This document shows, piece by piece, positions 16,406 to 24,674 of a stretch of 32,998 nt of DNA (positions within the stretch are counted from its first letter, which is position 1; each line of letters opens with the position of its first letter). The stretch spans positions 1 to 32,998 of the IMG/VR virus record IMGVR_UViG_3300020463_000070. One strand, given 5' to 3'. Position numbers and translations under genes: made by a program. A model generated the notes under the pieces. It saw only the letters and a list, made by a program, of their open reading frames with translations, had not been told where the DNA came from and did not search any database. This DNA comes from a virus.

Positions 16406-17578
16406 TTAACTTCTTTTTAAACTCTTAATTTTAAGCCCTCTGCCTGACGACGGAGAGACTGCTTTAACTTTAAACCCACCTTTACTTAAAACCTCTGGCG
16501 CTTTACGTTCTGACATATCTATATTTTTTGTCTTGCGTATAACGTCTTCGGTTGCAGAAGATTTCCCTTGTTCATAAAAGAACTTAGCAAACCTTTCGGG
16601 ATTCATAGCTACTGCTAAAGCTTTATGGTATCCTGTTGCGTCTTTAATAAACCCTTTATCATCTATAAATTTTTGTACAAAATTCATAGCTGTTTGTTGA
16701 GCTTTCTTCAACTCGGATGCGTTACCAGGAGAAAAAACTAGTGATTTGTCGTCTATGTCGAATTTAAAACCTTTAAAATCATCATTAAAAACTTCATCAG
16801 TTTTTTTGACAAACCATTGTGATCTATATTCATTTTCCTGTTGTTGTGCCTTAGCATCTTCAAGAGACTGCCTGTAAGCTATATATTCTTCATCAACAGT
16901 GCCAGAACTTTCCCTTGACTCAAGGGGCTGCTTATACAGCTCTTGTTGATTTCTAAAGAATTTTTTTGCCTTAGCAATTTCTTTTTTCTTTGCAAGCTTT
17001 ACTTTTTTAATTTGAGTTGGCTCATCCACATCTTCATCGTAGCGGAAATCATCCATCATCATATCTATATCTTCAGCATCTAAGCCTTCCTCTGTTATAG
17101 AATAAAATTCTCTAAGTAAAGCGTCAGGGCCTAAATCGGAAAAATCTCTTTGCAGTTTTGCATAGTCATTTATTCCACGCCCTGTTTCTTTTTTATACTT
17201 AAAGTAGGCAGCGACATCTTCTGGAAGTTCTTCTGCTTTTTCTCTTTCGGTCAAAAGCTCATCCATAGATGTTATCTGCTTACCATATCTTTTGTCAATA
17301 TATGAAAGAACATCTTTGTCTTCGATTTCTGGAATTTTAATCTCAGGGGTTTCTTCCTGCGCTTCCTTCTTTTCTTCGTTGACAACTTCTTTTTCAGTGG
17401 GTTCTTCTTTAACTTCTGGTTCAGAAGTTGTTTCTTCCACTTTTATATTATCTGTAGAACTATCAGTTGGTTGTTCTACTTGATTTTGTTTTTCTTCGTG
17501 CTTATCTAAAAGCTCTTTTTCGATTTGTTGTTGTGACTTTGGTTCGACCTCAGTTAGTTCTCTTACTTTTATATCCAT
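16406..17578 (-). CDS. Scaffolding-like protein upstream of the capsid gene
   Basis: 390 residues. Residues 1-85 are a low-complexity Glu/Lys/Thr/Ser/Val tract, strongly acidic. The middle has acidic motifs (DIDMMMDDFRYDEDVDEP) followed by a Lys-rich helix (IKKVKLAKKKEIAKAKKFF). The C-terminus is basic and ends SSGRGLKIKSLKRS. Acidic disorder, helices and a basic C-terminal tail that can contact capsid protein, in the gene just before the major capsid protein, fit a scaffolding protein. I see no serine protease triad, so a protease-scaffold fusion is not supported. A TAACTTTG box with an AT-rich leader lies upstream. Confidence 0.7.
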   Translation of the reverse strand: MDIKVRELTEVEPKSQQQIEKELLDKHEEKQNQVEQPTDSSTDNIKVEETTSEPEVKEEPTEKEVVNEEKKEAQEETPEIKIPEIEDKDVLSYIDKRYGKQITSMDELLTEREKAEELPEDVAAYFKYKKETGRGINDYAKLQRDFSDLGPDALLREFYSITEEGLDAEDIDMMMDDFRYDEDVDEPTQIKKVKLAKKKEIAKAKKFFRNQQELYKQPLESRESSGTVDEEYIAYRQSLEDAKAQQQENEYRSQWFVKKTDEVFNDDFKGFKFDIDDKSLVFSPGNASELKKAQQTAMNFVQKFIDDKGFIKDATGYHKALAVAMNPERFAKFFYEQGKSSATEDVIRKTKNIDMSERKAPEVLSKGGFKVKAVSPSSGRGLKIKSLKRS

Positions 17579-17594
17579 TAAATTAAATTTTATA

Positions 17595-17602
17595 CAAAGT
17601 TA
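17595..17602 (-). promoter_or_regulatory. TAnnTTTG promoter-like box for scaffold and capsid genes
   Basis: Minus strand reads TAACTTTGT, 16 bases before the scaffold ATG. The following leader (ATTTAATTTAATGGAT) closely matches that after the box at 23353-23360. It would drive the scaffold and capsid genes as a unit ending at the terminator at 14868-14900. Confidence 0.4.
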
Positions 17603-17622
17603 AATAAAAATAATATACACTT

Positions 17623-20058
17623 TTACCTAGGTGAAAACTCTGCTAAATCAAATCCATCTAAAGAATCCTCGTTGGACTCAAACCTTTTTGGAGGTAAATT
17701 GTTTTTTCGCTGAGTTATTAATTGGGATTGCTCGCTATTAGCCTGACTAATTCTTTTACTTTTGCCATCTTCTTTATCTTGTTCTCTTTTACTTATAGCA
17801 GCTTGACTCATTCCTTGTATTTGCATATTATACTGGAACTCTTGTTGCATAAGTTTAGATTTAAGTTGAGCTTCGTTATTGTTTTTTTCTATTTCAAAAG
17901 CTATCTCTGCTTGTTTATATTTCATTTTATAAACATTTTCAGCTTCCATTTTCTGCATTGCTATTTGTCCAGCCATTTCTTGAGACTGAAGTTGTGCTTG
18001 TGAAGTGAGCGCTTGTTTTTCTAATTCTCTTTGCCTATCTGATTCTTGTTTAGCTTTTCTTTTAACTTTTAGTAGCTGGTTGGCTAGTTTGATGTTTTTA
18101 ATTTCTCTTATATCTATAGCATCTTCCAAATTAATATCTCCTTTAGATAGGGCTATTTGTATGTTTTGTTCTAATCTTGCAGCCTCTTCTTCATCAGGTG
18201 ATAGCTCTATAAAAACACCAAAATCATAAATATATAAATCAGATATTTCACCTAGTATACTTACATTATATTTACCTATTTTATTAATAAAGTCATCCTT
18301 AAAATCAGAAAACTCTAAAACATCTGCTATCCTGTATGTTAAAGCTTCTGCTAATGACCTATATAAAAACAAACTTCCATCGAGTATATGTCGTGTTGCT
18401 GTATTAGAATTTAATGCCGCTAATTTTTGTACCCCCACAAGAGCGTCGGGGTTTGGAGTTGATCCATCTCTAGCTTCATTCAAACCTGTAACTGACCTCA
18501 TCATGTTTAGATAATGATTATAGTTCGCAATAAGCATTTGAGTTTTTGATGCTCCTGAATTAGAAGTTAACTGTTGAATAGGAACTCTACCTTGATTAAA
18601 CTCTCCTTCTTGAGTGTAACTTCTACCAATAACACTACCTGTTTGAAAATACAAGCGCAATGCGTCTTCTGGGTTATACCCTTGACCTGTCCCTAAATCT
18701 ACCTCATTGAGGCCATCAGCGTCTATGTAAACGCCATCTGGGACTGTTCTAGCTATTACTTGCTGGAGTTTTAAGTGGGTGATTTGTATTAAATCCGCAA
18801 AAGGTATCATTCTTCTTACTAAAGATTCGATAACACCTTTGTACATTCTAGGGGCCACGGCCACATAGTTAGGTAGTGCGTGTTGAGAACTAGACTTAGG
18901 ACGAACCATATTTTTAGCTAACTCCCACTTTAAAATTATATTGGTTCCCATAACCATAATTCCATCATACCAAACATCTATAGTCTTTTCTATTTTCTCA
19001 AAATTTCCCTCGTCCATCATTTCTTCTGGCGGATTGAAAGTGTCATCTTTTTCTATCATACGGATGTTATCATCATCCATAATCTTTTTCTTATATACCA
19101 TTTTTTTAGTAGTCTTATAATTAAAGTACATAAGAGTAGCGGTATCACGATAAAATATATCGTTTTCGTAATACTGTGCTGTGTTAAAATAATCATACCA
19201 ATTTTGACTATATTGAGATATTTTTTCTAAATCATCTTTAGTTAAGGTTGGATCTATTTTTACAAGCTCTGTTATAGGCACAGTTTTAATTTCTCCCCAA
19301 TAAAAACAATCTTTAAAATAAGGGTCTTCTGTGTAACTGTAAACTAAATTTGCAGGATCTACATAAGAAACCTGCACACCCGCTCCAGGTAAAAATTCAT
19401 GCTTAGCAACACCAATACCTGTTACCATTAAATCGTAATCTAATCTTTTCCTAATGTCATTATAATGGTTTTCTGCAAACATCGTATCTATAGCTTCTTC
19501 TTCTGCTATTTCTATTGCAGGTTTATAATTTAAATTCATGTATAAAGACAGTTCTTCATCATTAGAAGGGAGCTCATCTGGATTCATAATAAAAGGGTCA
19601 AACCCCGTTTGCTCTTGCACAGTGCTTAAAACCTCTTTGGCGGCCATCTGGCCTTCAATCATATCCTGATACTTACTTCTCTTTGATTGTGAAAGTGCAT
19701 CTTGAGCGTATGCTTTTACTTTGAATAGTCTATCTGACATTCCGTTAACAACTATATCTACAAACTTTGGGATAATAGGTACAGGTGTCCAATCTAAATT
19801 TAAATAAGATAAATCACCATCTACTGCTAGTTCATTTTTATATTTACCAATAGATTGCTCACCTCGAGCGTATAATCTTAATCTGTTAAAATCTCTGAAT
19901 TTACTATAGTATCTAGCTCCGTTTGTATCTTTTCGAAACCATTCATATTGTATAGCTTGTCCTATTTGAAGTCCATATTCTTTAGTTTCTTTTTCTGCAT
20001 CTGAAACAAAATAAGTGGGAAAACCTATTTCATTAATGTTAACTGTGACTTCCTTCAT
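17623..20058 (-). CDS. Portal protein
   Basis: 811 residues, in the size range of crAss-like portals. The N-terminal domain includes KFRDFNRLRLYARGEQSIGK and VDIVVNGMSDRLFKVKAYAQ, typical of phage portals. The central stem/wing region contains YVAVAPRMYKGVIESLVRRM and 'NARDG'-like sequence (TGLNEARDGSTPNPDALVGV). The C-terminal 150 residues form a long Gln/Glu/Lys-rich coiled helix, as expected for the portal barrel that projects into the head. The start overlaps the large terminase stop as ATGA (20055-20058). It would form the dodecameric ring for DNA entry and exit. Family identity is judged from pattern, size and neighbours. Confidence 0.88.
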   Translation of the reverse strand: MKEVTVNINEIGFPTYFVSDAEKETKEYGLQIGQAIQYEWFRKDTNGARYYSKFRDFNRLRLYARGEQSIGKYKNELAVDGDLSYLNLDWTPVPIIPKFVDIVVNGMSDRLFKVKAYAQDALSQSKRSKYQDMIEGQMAAKEVLSTVQEQTGFDPFIMNPDELPSNDEELSLYMNLNYKPAIEIAEEEAIDTMFAENHYNDIRKRLDYDLMVTGIGVAKHEFLPGAGVQVSYVDPANLVYSYTEDPYFKDCFYWGEIKTVPITELVKIDPTLTKDDLEKISQYSQNWYDYFNTAQYYENDIFYRDTATLMYFNYKTTKKMVYKKKIMDDDNIRMIEKDDTFNPPEEMMDEGNFEKIEKTIDVWYDGIMVMGTNIILKWELAKNMVRPKSSSQHALPNYVAVAPRMYKGVIESLVRRMIPFADLIQITHLKLQQVIARTVPDGVYIDADGLNEVDLGTGQGYNPEDALRLYFQTGSVIGRSYTQEGEFNQGRVPIQQLTSNSGASKTQMLIANYNHYLNMMRSVTGLNEARDGSTPNPDALVGVQKLAALNSNTATRHILDGSLFLYRSLAEALTYRIADVLEFSDFKDDFINKIGKYNVSILGEISDLYIYDFGVFIELSPDEEEAARLEQNIQIALSKGDINLEDAIDIREIKNIKLANQLLKVKRKAKQESDRQRELEKQALTSQAQLQSQEMAGQIAMQKMEAENVYKMKYKQAEIAFEIEKNNNEAQLKSKLMQQEFQYNMQIQGMSQAAISKREQDKEDGKSKRISQANSEQSQLITQRKNNLPPKRFESNEDSLDGFDLAEFSPR

Positions 20059-22331
20059 TTAATTAATTCACTTATGGATCCCTTGTTATTGTATCTTGCA
20101 AAGTTAAGACTTATTTTTGATTCTTTAGAAACAGGTAAATATAAGGATTTTTGATTTGCCATTACCGCTAAACCTGAACTTATACTTGCATCAAAGTGGG
20201 TACGATTGCTTACATCGAATCTCGCCCAATCCTCCAATGTTCTATTAAAGTACATAGCTCCCATTTCGTATGTGTCTCTATATTCACCCGCCATATCTAA
20301 CCCTATATGTTTCTCTATATAAGATTCTATTGCCGCTGCGTGAGACTGTTTTACATCCTCTGAAGAGTTGGGTATACCACCAAGTTCTTTTTCTGATTTG
20401 GAAAGTTTAGTATAATGTTTATCTGGTCTATTCATACAAAAACCTCTATAGCCTCTGTTTTTAAAATGATATAACAATCTAGGTTTATTGTTTTCAATTA
20501 ATATTGGCATACTATAATACACACAAGCCATTAAAACTTCTTCAAAAAATATTTCAGCTGTTTGTGGGCGAGCTACATATTCAAGAAAAAACTCATTACT
20601 TGGAGCTTCATCCATATTAAATTTAGTCAAACCATGCAACGCTCCATTAGAACCCCTACCGCCAACAGTTCCTGAGATGTCATAAGAGTCACATCCAAAA
20701 GCCCCTATATGTTCATTGACAGGATAATAAGTTCCTAATTTAGTAGACTTGTGATTAGTTAAGTGTTTATTAGGAAACCAAGACACTTTAAACCTTCCGC
20801 TTCTATCGGGTGTCCATATAACCTCTGAATCTTTTTGCCCATTCTTCCAGTAAAACTTACCTCTAGTAATATGATGATCTAGTATTAAGGAGTCATTGTA
20901 ATCTATTTGTTGGTATATTTTTGTTAGATTAAACAAGCTCCCTTTGCTTTCATCTCGAAAAGCGTGAGATTCTGTTCGAGGAAACTGCCTATAAAATTCA
21001 TTCAAAGCATCTGCGTCTTTTTTTAATGAATCAACTTCTGCCTCCCAATAATCTATTGCTCCAGTATATATGTCCTCTCCATCTACCCCCAACACTTCTT
21101 GCTCAGGTTTTTTAAATACAGGATGGCCATAGCGATCTATAAACCCCTCCATGTTCCATTCCATAGGAATAAATAAATTATACAGACCACTTTTAGTTTG
21201 TCCATTGTTGTTTCTTTTTGATACGTCAGAATCGTTATATAAATTTTTAAAATTTTCTCCACCCTTACTTAATGAGTTAGATGTAGAACCCATCATACAT
21301 TTCCCTATAATTTTACTTCCTAATCTCAAACAGGTTTTAGTAACTCTCCAGTTGTTTAAAATGTTATTTGGTTTTATCCATTTACCACTTTCATCGTGTA
21401 CTAAAAGTAATAGTTTTTCTCCATCATAAGAGTTCTCATCTGTGTTCTTCCAATCAATAGTAGTATCCAAACCATCCAGATCATCATCATATATTTCGTG
21501 CATATTCTTCTTTGTAATCTTCGATGCTGGAACTCTGAAAGCTAGCTCTGTTTTTGGTTTATCCATACCATCTTGTATAGGTTTAAAAAAGAATGGTAAC
21601 CTGTTTGCTATTGGAACAACTTTATCGGTAAACATTTTTTTAGCATCTGATCCTGTTTTTGATAATATGCCAACTCTAGAATCTTTAGCTAATGTCCCTG
21701 TATTTACACACTCAGAAGAGCCCATAAAAGAAAAACCTGATCTTCTTATTTTTAAGTAGCATAATCCAAAACATCTTTTATCTGCCTTGCACGCTTCCCA
21801 ATAAATAAAAAATATTCTGTTTGCTTCTCTAAAATCTGGGTATCCTACATCTATATTTGTCCACTGTAAATACATATAGTGAGCTCCTGTTATGTATGTT
21901 GCTTTTCCATTGTTATAAAACCAATGTCCTTGCTCTCGTCTGTCAAACTCTTTTTCTATGTAATCTATCCATCTGTCCTTAAAATTAGTTGGCATTTCAT
22001 TCCATTGAAATATTGAATTTATTTTTGATAATTCTTGTGGTAGATTTTGACGCTCCCAAAACTGTAGCTTTTTTGTGGGACTTTTTTTTAAAATATTTTT
22101 TTCTAAAGGTAACGCTATACACAGCCCATTTATATTGATAATAGAACCTATTTGCCCTGTTTTAGAAATTACTACAACATCGTACTTCATATTGTATCCA
22201 TATATCCAGGTTCGTGCTTTGTTTTTTGTTTTGACAACCCCTGACGGTATGTAGTCTTCTAAAACTTGATACAGCTTATTTTGATTTTCTTTCTGCAAAT
22301 CCTTGTCTGCTTTGAGATGGAGACTGGTCAT
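20055..22331 (-). CDS. terL: Terminase large subunit, crAss-like
   Basis: 758 residues. The ATPase half has a Walker A-type segment KIRRSGFS (194-201) in which the usual GK[S/T] is replaced by GFS, a Walker B LLLLVHDE (307-314, D313 and E314), and the coupling motif MGSTSN (347-352). The nuclease half opens with FGCDSYD (545-551, D548 probably a metal ligand) and includes a later strand 'PILIENNK'. This packages phage DNA into the prohead through the portal. The altered Walker A resembles that of crAss-like terminases as I recall them. The start overlaps the preceding candidate small-terminase gene by 56 bases, which is unusually long but is the first in-frame ATG with an open frame. The stop overlaps the portal start. 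Confidence 0.93.
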   Translation of the reverse strand: MTSLHLKADKDLQKENQNKLYQVLEDYIPSGVVKTKNKARTWIYGYNMKYDVVVISKTGQIGSIININGLCIALPLEKNILKKSPTKKLQFWERQNLPQELSKINSIFQWNEMPTNFKDRWIDYIEKEFDRREQGHWFYNNGKATYITGAHYMYLQWTNIDVGYPDFREANRIFFIYWEACKADKRCFGLCYLKIRRSGFSFMGSSECVNTGTLAKDSRVGILSKTGSDAKKMFTDKVVPIANRLPFFFKPIQDGMDKPKTELAFRVPASKITKKNMHEIYDDDLDGLDTTIDWKNTDENSYDGEKLLLLVHDESGKWIKPNNILNNWRVTKTCLRLGSKIIGKCMMGSTSNSLSKGGENFKNLYNDSDVSKRNNNGQTKSGLYNLFIPMEWNMEGFIDRYGHPVFKKPEQEVLGVDGEDIYTGAIDYWEAEVDSLKKDADALNEFYRQFPRTESHAFRDESKGSLFNLTKIYQQIDYNDSLILDHHITRGKFYWKNGQKDSEVIWTPDRSGRFKVSWFPNKHLTNHKSTKLGTYYPVNEHIGAFGCDSYDISGTVGGRGSNGALHGLTKFNMDEAPSNEFFLEYVARPQTAEIFFEEVLMACVYYSMPILIENNKPRLLYHFKNRGYRGFCMNRPDKHYTKLSKSEKELGGIPNSSEDVKQSHAAAIESYIEKHIGLDMAGEYRDTYEMGAMYFNRTLEDWARFDVSNRTHFDASISSGLAVMANQKSLYLPVSKESKISLNFARYNNKGSISELIK

Positions 22332-22548
22332 TGTTAATTATTTGTTTTTCATTTTCTATTCTAGATAATATATCAAACGCATCAAATATAGCTAGCTTTT
22401 TAGTAGCAGCTGCATTTTTCAATCTATCCGCCGCTAACTCATCTTCTGGGTCTGGCTTTATTATATCCTCTTTTGCAACCTTAATTAGCTGCTGAACAGC
22501 TATATTACCTGCTTCTATTATTTTCTTTTTTAATTCTTCTTGATTCAC
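22276..22548 (-). CDS. Small helical protein, candidate terminase small subunit
   Basis: 90 residues, nearly all helical: a first helix ELKKKIIEAGNIAVQQLIKV, an acidic turn (IKPDPEDELAADR), a second helix NAAATKKLAIFDAFDILSRI, and a polar tail rich in Ser, Gln and Lys. It lies immediately before the large terminase and overlaps it by 56 bases, the usual place for a small subunit, and its length and helical make-up fit. However, I do not see a clear helix-turn-helix, so the role is inferred from position. The start overlaps the stop of the GroES-like gene by four bases (22545-22548), which supports it as part of the packaging operon. Confidence 0.65.
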   Translation of the reverse strand: MNQEELKKKIIEAGNIAVQQLIKVAKEDIIKPDPEDELAADRLKNAAATKKLAIFDAFDILSRIENEKQIINNDQSPSQSRQGFAERKSK

Positions 22549-23108
22549 AACACAACTGTTATTTGATGATCATACATTCTATAAAGTTTTTCTCCATCTA
22601 CTTCAAACTCGTATTCGCTGTCTGGTTTAAATATAACCCTATCTCCTTTTTTAACTCCTTTTGAAGACAAGTATTTATTAGGATATTTCATAATACCAAT
22701 AAGAGGTTCTTCTTTATAATTTTTTTCTAGAAATGAATCTTGCTTGTCTAATGGCTGCACAAAACAATATCTATCGTGACATATCCACTTGTTATTTTTT
22801 TTATATAAATAAAACTGATCGTTGTCTATAAAAAATAAGTCATTCATGAAATGACTTTTACCACTTCTTTTTCTCCCTTTCATGTCGTTGTAAAACTTGA
22901 AACAATTATGATGAACTAAAAGTATATCTCCTGGTTGAATTTCACCTTGGTAGTTTACTGGAGTGTTTACGACAACACCTTGCCTATTCGAGGCTAAATG
23001 ATTTTCCTCAGATGTGCTTGTTACCACCTCTGTGCCACCTATGTTTTTTGTATTGTTATACCTTTTATTATTTAAAGGTTGCACTATAAAATTAAACGGT
23101 GATTTCAT
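22545..23108 (-). CDS. GroES (Cpn10)-like co-chaperonin protein with two domains
   Basis: 187 residues. The C-terminal end, KGVKKGDRVIFKPDSEYEFE (150-169), VDGEKLYRMYDHQITVVL, closely follows the GroES ending pattern 'KVGDRVLF...Y-DGEEYLILRESDILAV'. A similar unit occurs earlier: FNFIVQPLNNK (5-15), a 25-45 loop that could be the mobile chaperonin-binding loop, then GEIQPGDILLVHH (55-67). The second unit starts CFVQPLDK (115-122). Each unit thus begins with F-V-QPL and contains a G-D-x-(L/V)-(L/I) strand, suggesting a tandem duplication. In T4 and RB49, phage GroES homologues let host GroEL fold the capsid protein; location in the packaging/head block fits. GroES assignment rests on the C-terminal motif; it could be another beta-barrel. 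Confidence 0.6.
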   Translation of the reverse strand: MKSPFNFIVQPLNNKRYNNTKNIGGTEVVTSTSEENHLASNRQGVVVNTPVNYQGEIQPGDILLVHHNCFKFYNDMKGRKRSGKSHFMNDLFFIDNDQFYLYKKNNKWICHDRYCFVQPLDKQDSFLEKNYKEEPLIGIMKYPNKYLSSKGVKKGDRVIFKPDSEYEFEVDGEKLYRMYDHQITVVL

Positions 23109-23332
23109 TAAAAGTTTATATTATACTCCACGGCTATAGGCATTGATGGCGAAAACTCTTTCCATAAAACAACCTCATCGTTTTTCTGAATCCATATTTT
23201 TATAGTATTTCTGTTATTATCATACTGTATTAAGTGAATAACATATTTACCTCCTAAAACCTCTTGATTTATTATGTAGTGCATGGCGCTGCTTTTGTAG
23301 TCAGGGCCTATGGATATTTTCCGTATGTCCAT
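23108..23332 (-). CDS. Small hypothetical protein at the start of the packaging unit
   Basis: 74 residues, not recognised. It is beta-rich with alternating hydrophobic residues (VIHLIQYDNNRNTIKIWIQ) and ends AVEYNINF. It is probably soluble, with no membrane segment. Its stop shares a base with the start of the GroES-like gene, and a TATCTTTG box plus an AT-rich leader lies 20 bases upstream, so it is likely the first gene of the transcript running through GroES-like, small terminase, large terminase and portal. That context is the only clue to its role. Confidence 0.65.
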   Translation of the reverse strand: MDIRKISIGPDYKSSAMHYIINQEVLGGKYVIHLIQYDNNRNTIKIWIQKNDEVVLWKEFSPSMPIAVEYNINF

Positions 23333-23352
23333 TTTATTAAATTAAACTTACA

Positions 23353-23360
23353 CAAAGATA
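23353..23360 (-). promoter_or_regulatory. TAnnTTTG promoter-like box for the packaging genes
   Basis: Minus strand reads TATCTTTGT, 20 bases before the ATG of the 74-aa gene. The leader after it (GTTTAATTTAATAAAATGGA) is nearly the same as at 17595-17602. No -33 TTG at standard spacing. Confidence 0.45.
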
Positions 23361-23368
23361 GGAATAAT

Positions 23369-23503
23369 TTAACGGCCTTGTCGGCGATACTTTTTCTTGT
23401 AGAGTTTAGAGGACTTTAAAAAAGAAGTTTTACTTTTCGCATGAATACCAGGTCTCTTCTTTTTGTTTTGGTGACGATAAACAAAAGCTACACTTTTAGC
23501 CAT
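23369..23503 (-). CDS. Very basic 44-residue protein
   Basis: The ORF reads MAKSVAFVYRHQNKKKRPGI..., ends YKKKYRRQGR, and has 16 Lys/Arg and 2 His in 44 residues. It starts at 23503, overlapping the last 8 bases of the holin gene, and stops at 23369, filling what otherwise would be a 160-base gap. The clean start overlap and non-random composition support a real gene. I believe similar short basic proteins are found in marine phages but cannot name a family. Possible roles are nucleic-acid binding or a structural peptide packaged with DNA; no evidence decides between them. Confidence 0.7.
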   Translation of the reverse strand: MAKSVAFVYRHQNKKKRPGIHAKSKTSFLKSSKLYKKKYRRQGR

Positions 23504-23981
23504 CTTTGTTCATCATTTGTGTTTTATGTTTTGATCCCATGGAACTGCCAAAGTAATATCCAATCACTTGTGTAAAAGCCGCAACTACCGCTCCAAATCC
23601 CATATCAAACAATCTTTGGGATTCCTCAGGTATTTGCCACAGGCCAATAGCACCAGCTACAACTGCGACAAAAGATAATGTTATTCCCCATCCTACAGTT
23701 TTGAATAATATATCGTTTGACCCCGCTTGGATAGCTGCCATTTCTCTTTGTCTAGCTGAAGCCCTATCTTGAACCTCTGCTTCGTATGCTTCAAGAATCA
23801 TTTCTTGCGCTTTAATTTTATCCTCTACTGGAGCGTCTGCATTTTTAATAGAAGATATAACCTCCTCTACAGACATCTCTCCTTGTATCAAAGATCCTAA
23901 TGTGGGATTAACCAAACCTACTGCCCCTTTTAATATTTTACCTACTGTTGTTTGGCCAAACTTTTTCTTTGGTCTACTCAT
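23496..23981 (-). CDS. Holin (GTA_holin_3TM-like)
   Basis: 161 residues. The N-terminal half is a Glu/Ala/Lys amphipathic helix (SVEEVISSIKNADAPVEDKI, then AQEMILEAYEAEVQDRASAR) followed by two membrane segments (about 95-115, WGITLSFVAVVAGAIGLW, and about 126-144, DMGFGAVVAAFTQVIGYYFG) and a basic tail KHKTQMMNKDG. This layout matches the phage/gene-transfer-agent holin family (PF11351-like) that opens the inner membrane so the endolysin can reach peptidoglycan. The start overlaps the endolysin stop by four bases (23978-23981), forming a lysis cassette. It carries the usual FGSSMGSKHK-type ending of that family as I recall it. Confidence 0.85.
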   Translation of the reverse strand: MSRPKKKFGQTTVGKILKGAVGLVNPTLGSLIQGEMSVEEVISSIKNADAPVEDKIKAQEMILEAYEAEVQDRASARQREMAAIQAGSNDILFKTVGWGITLSFVAVVAGAIGLWQIPEESQRLFDMGFGAVVAAFTQVIGYYFGSSMGSKHKTQMMNKDG

Positions 23982-24439
23982 ATTAAAATATATCTAGATT
24001 TACCATTTTCTTTTATAGCTTTTAACAACCTACCTCTATTGCCATCTATTGAATCAAAACTAATATGAACCCAAGCTGGGTTCTTGTCATCTCCAAACTC
24101 CCATATCATTTGATCAAAATTTAAATTATCTTTTATATAGTTAAACATTTCTGCGTTTGTTTTATAGCCAAATGTATCATCTATATCGACCGCTCTTCCT
24201 TCACAATGTTGTGAGCGTTTACTTCCACCTATAGCTTTATTTAATTTAGGGCATCTGTAAAAGGAATTTATTTTAATAGGGCCACCTACCCATAAACGTA
24301 ATGGTTCAAAAATATTAGAAGCAACTCCTGTCATGTTAATTAGAGATATGTTATCAGGGGTGTTGTCTATGTTTAATCGTAAAGCGGTGTTGGATTTTAT
24401 AGCTTCTTTGTACGAAATATGTTTACTTATTCTTTCCAT
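23978..24439 (-). CDS. Endolysin, M15-type (D-Ala carboxypeptidase-like) peptidase
   Basis: 153 residues, a single domain. The zinc-site motif is intact: SQHCEGRAVDID (76-87) with H78 and D85, and PAWVHISF (121-128) with H125 as the third ligand; E114 in MIWEF is the likely catalytic base. The fold is the Peptidase_M15_3 (PF08291) type, which cuts peptide bonds of peptidoglycan. No signal peptide is seen, so it needs the holin encoded next. Its start lies inside the end of the one-TM small protein gene (17-base overlap), giving the order small TM protein, endolysin, holin. Residues 56-70 (KINSFYRCPKLNKAI) carry the standard SxYR...N motif. Confidence 0.92.
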   Translation of the reverse strand: MERISKHISYKEAIKSNTALRLNIDNTPDNISLINMTGVASNIFEPLRLWVGGPIKINSFYRCPKLNKAIGGSKRSQHCEGRAVDIDDTFGYKTNAEMFNYIKDNLNFDQMIWEFGDDKNPAWVHISFDSIDGNRGRLLKAIKENGKSRYILI

Positions 24440-24578
24440 TCATTATATACCATTTATGCAATGTATATCCAATAGAAACTAAAAGTAATATAATTTTTAA
24501 CAAAACATCAATATGTGTCATAGATATTCCTAGAACAATTCCATTAATACTTAAAATCTTTATATCACTAATTGACAT
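24423..24578 (-). CDS. Small one-TM membrane protein of the lysis cassette
   Basis: 51 residues: a short N-terminal region (MSISDIKILSINGIVLG), then a hydrophobic segment (about 25-39, VLLKIILLLVSIGYT) and a C-terminal tail HKWYIMNGKNK. It fits one transmembrane helix with a basic cytoplasmic tail. It overlaps the endolysin start by 17 bases and is the first gene after an 18-base-downstream TATCTTTG box. Candidate roles are a second holin, antiholin or pinholin-like helper; the sequence does not decide. The ATG chosen is the only one that gives the complete hydrophobic segment; a shorter start at residue 20 is possible. Confidence 0.6.
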   Translation of the reverse strand: MSISDIKILSINGIVLGISMTHIDVLLKIILLLVSIGYTLHKWYIMNGKNK

Positions 24579-24674
24579 TAGGTTTTATAATTATATATTT
24601 AACTTGGAGTTCGGTTAGTGTAGTATTGGTTTGATAGTAATCCATTCAGCAAAGATAAGTAATTATTTTTTTAT
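24579..24674 (-). other. Intergenic region upstream of the lysis genes
   Basis: This 96-base, AT-rich gap holds a TATCTTTG box at 24650-24657 (described separately) and about 70 bases of leader before the small membrane protein. I found no convincing hairpin with a T-run, so the upstream fibre transcript has no clear intrinsic terminator here. Confidence 0.5.
24650..24657 (-). promoter_or_regulatory. TAnnTTTG promoter-like box for the lysis cassette
   Basis: Minus strand reads TATCTTTG, then C rather than the T seen after the other boxes, in the longest gap of the window, 71 bases before the small membrane protein ATG. It could start lysis-gene transcription independently of the fibre genes. 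No -33 TTG. Confidence 0.4.
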
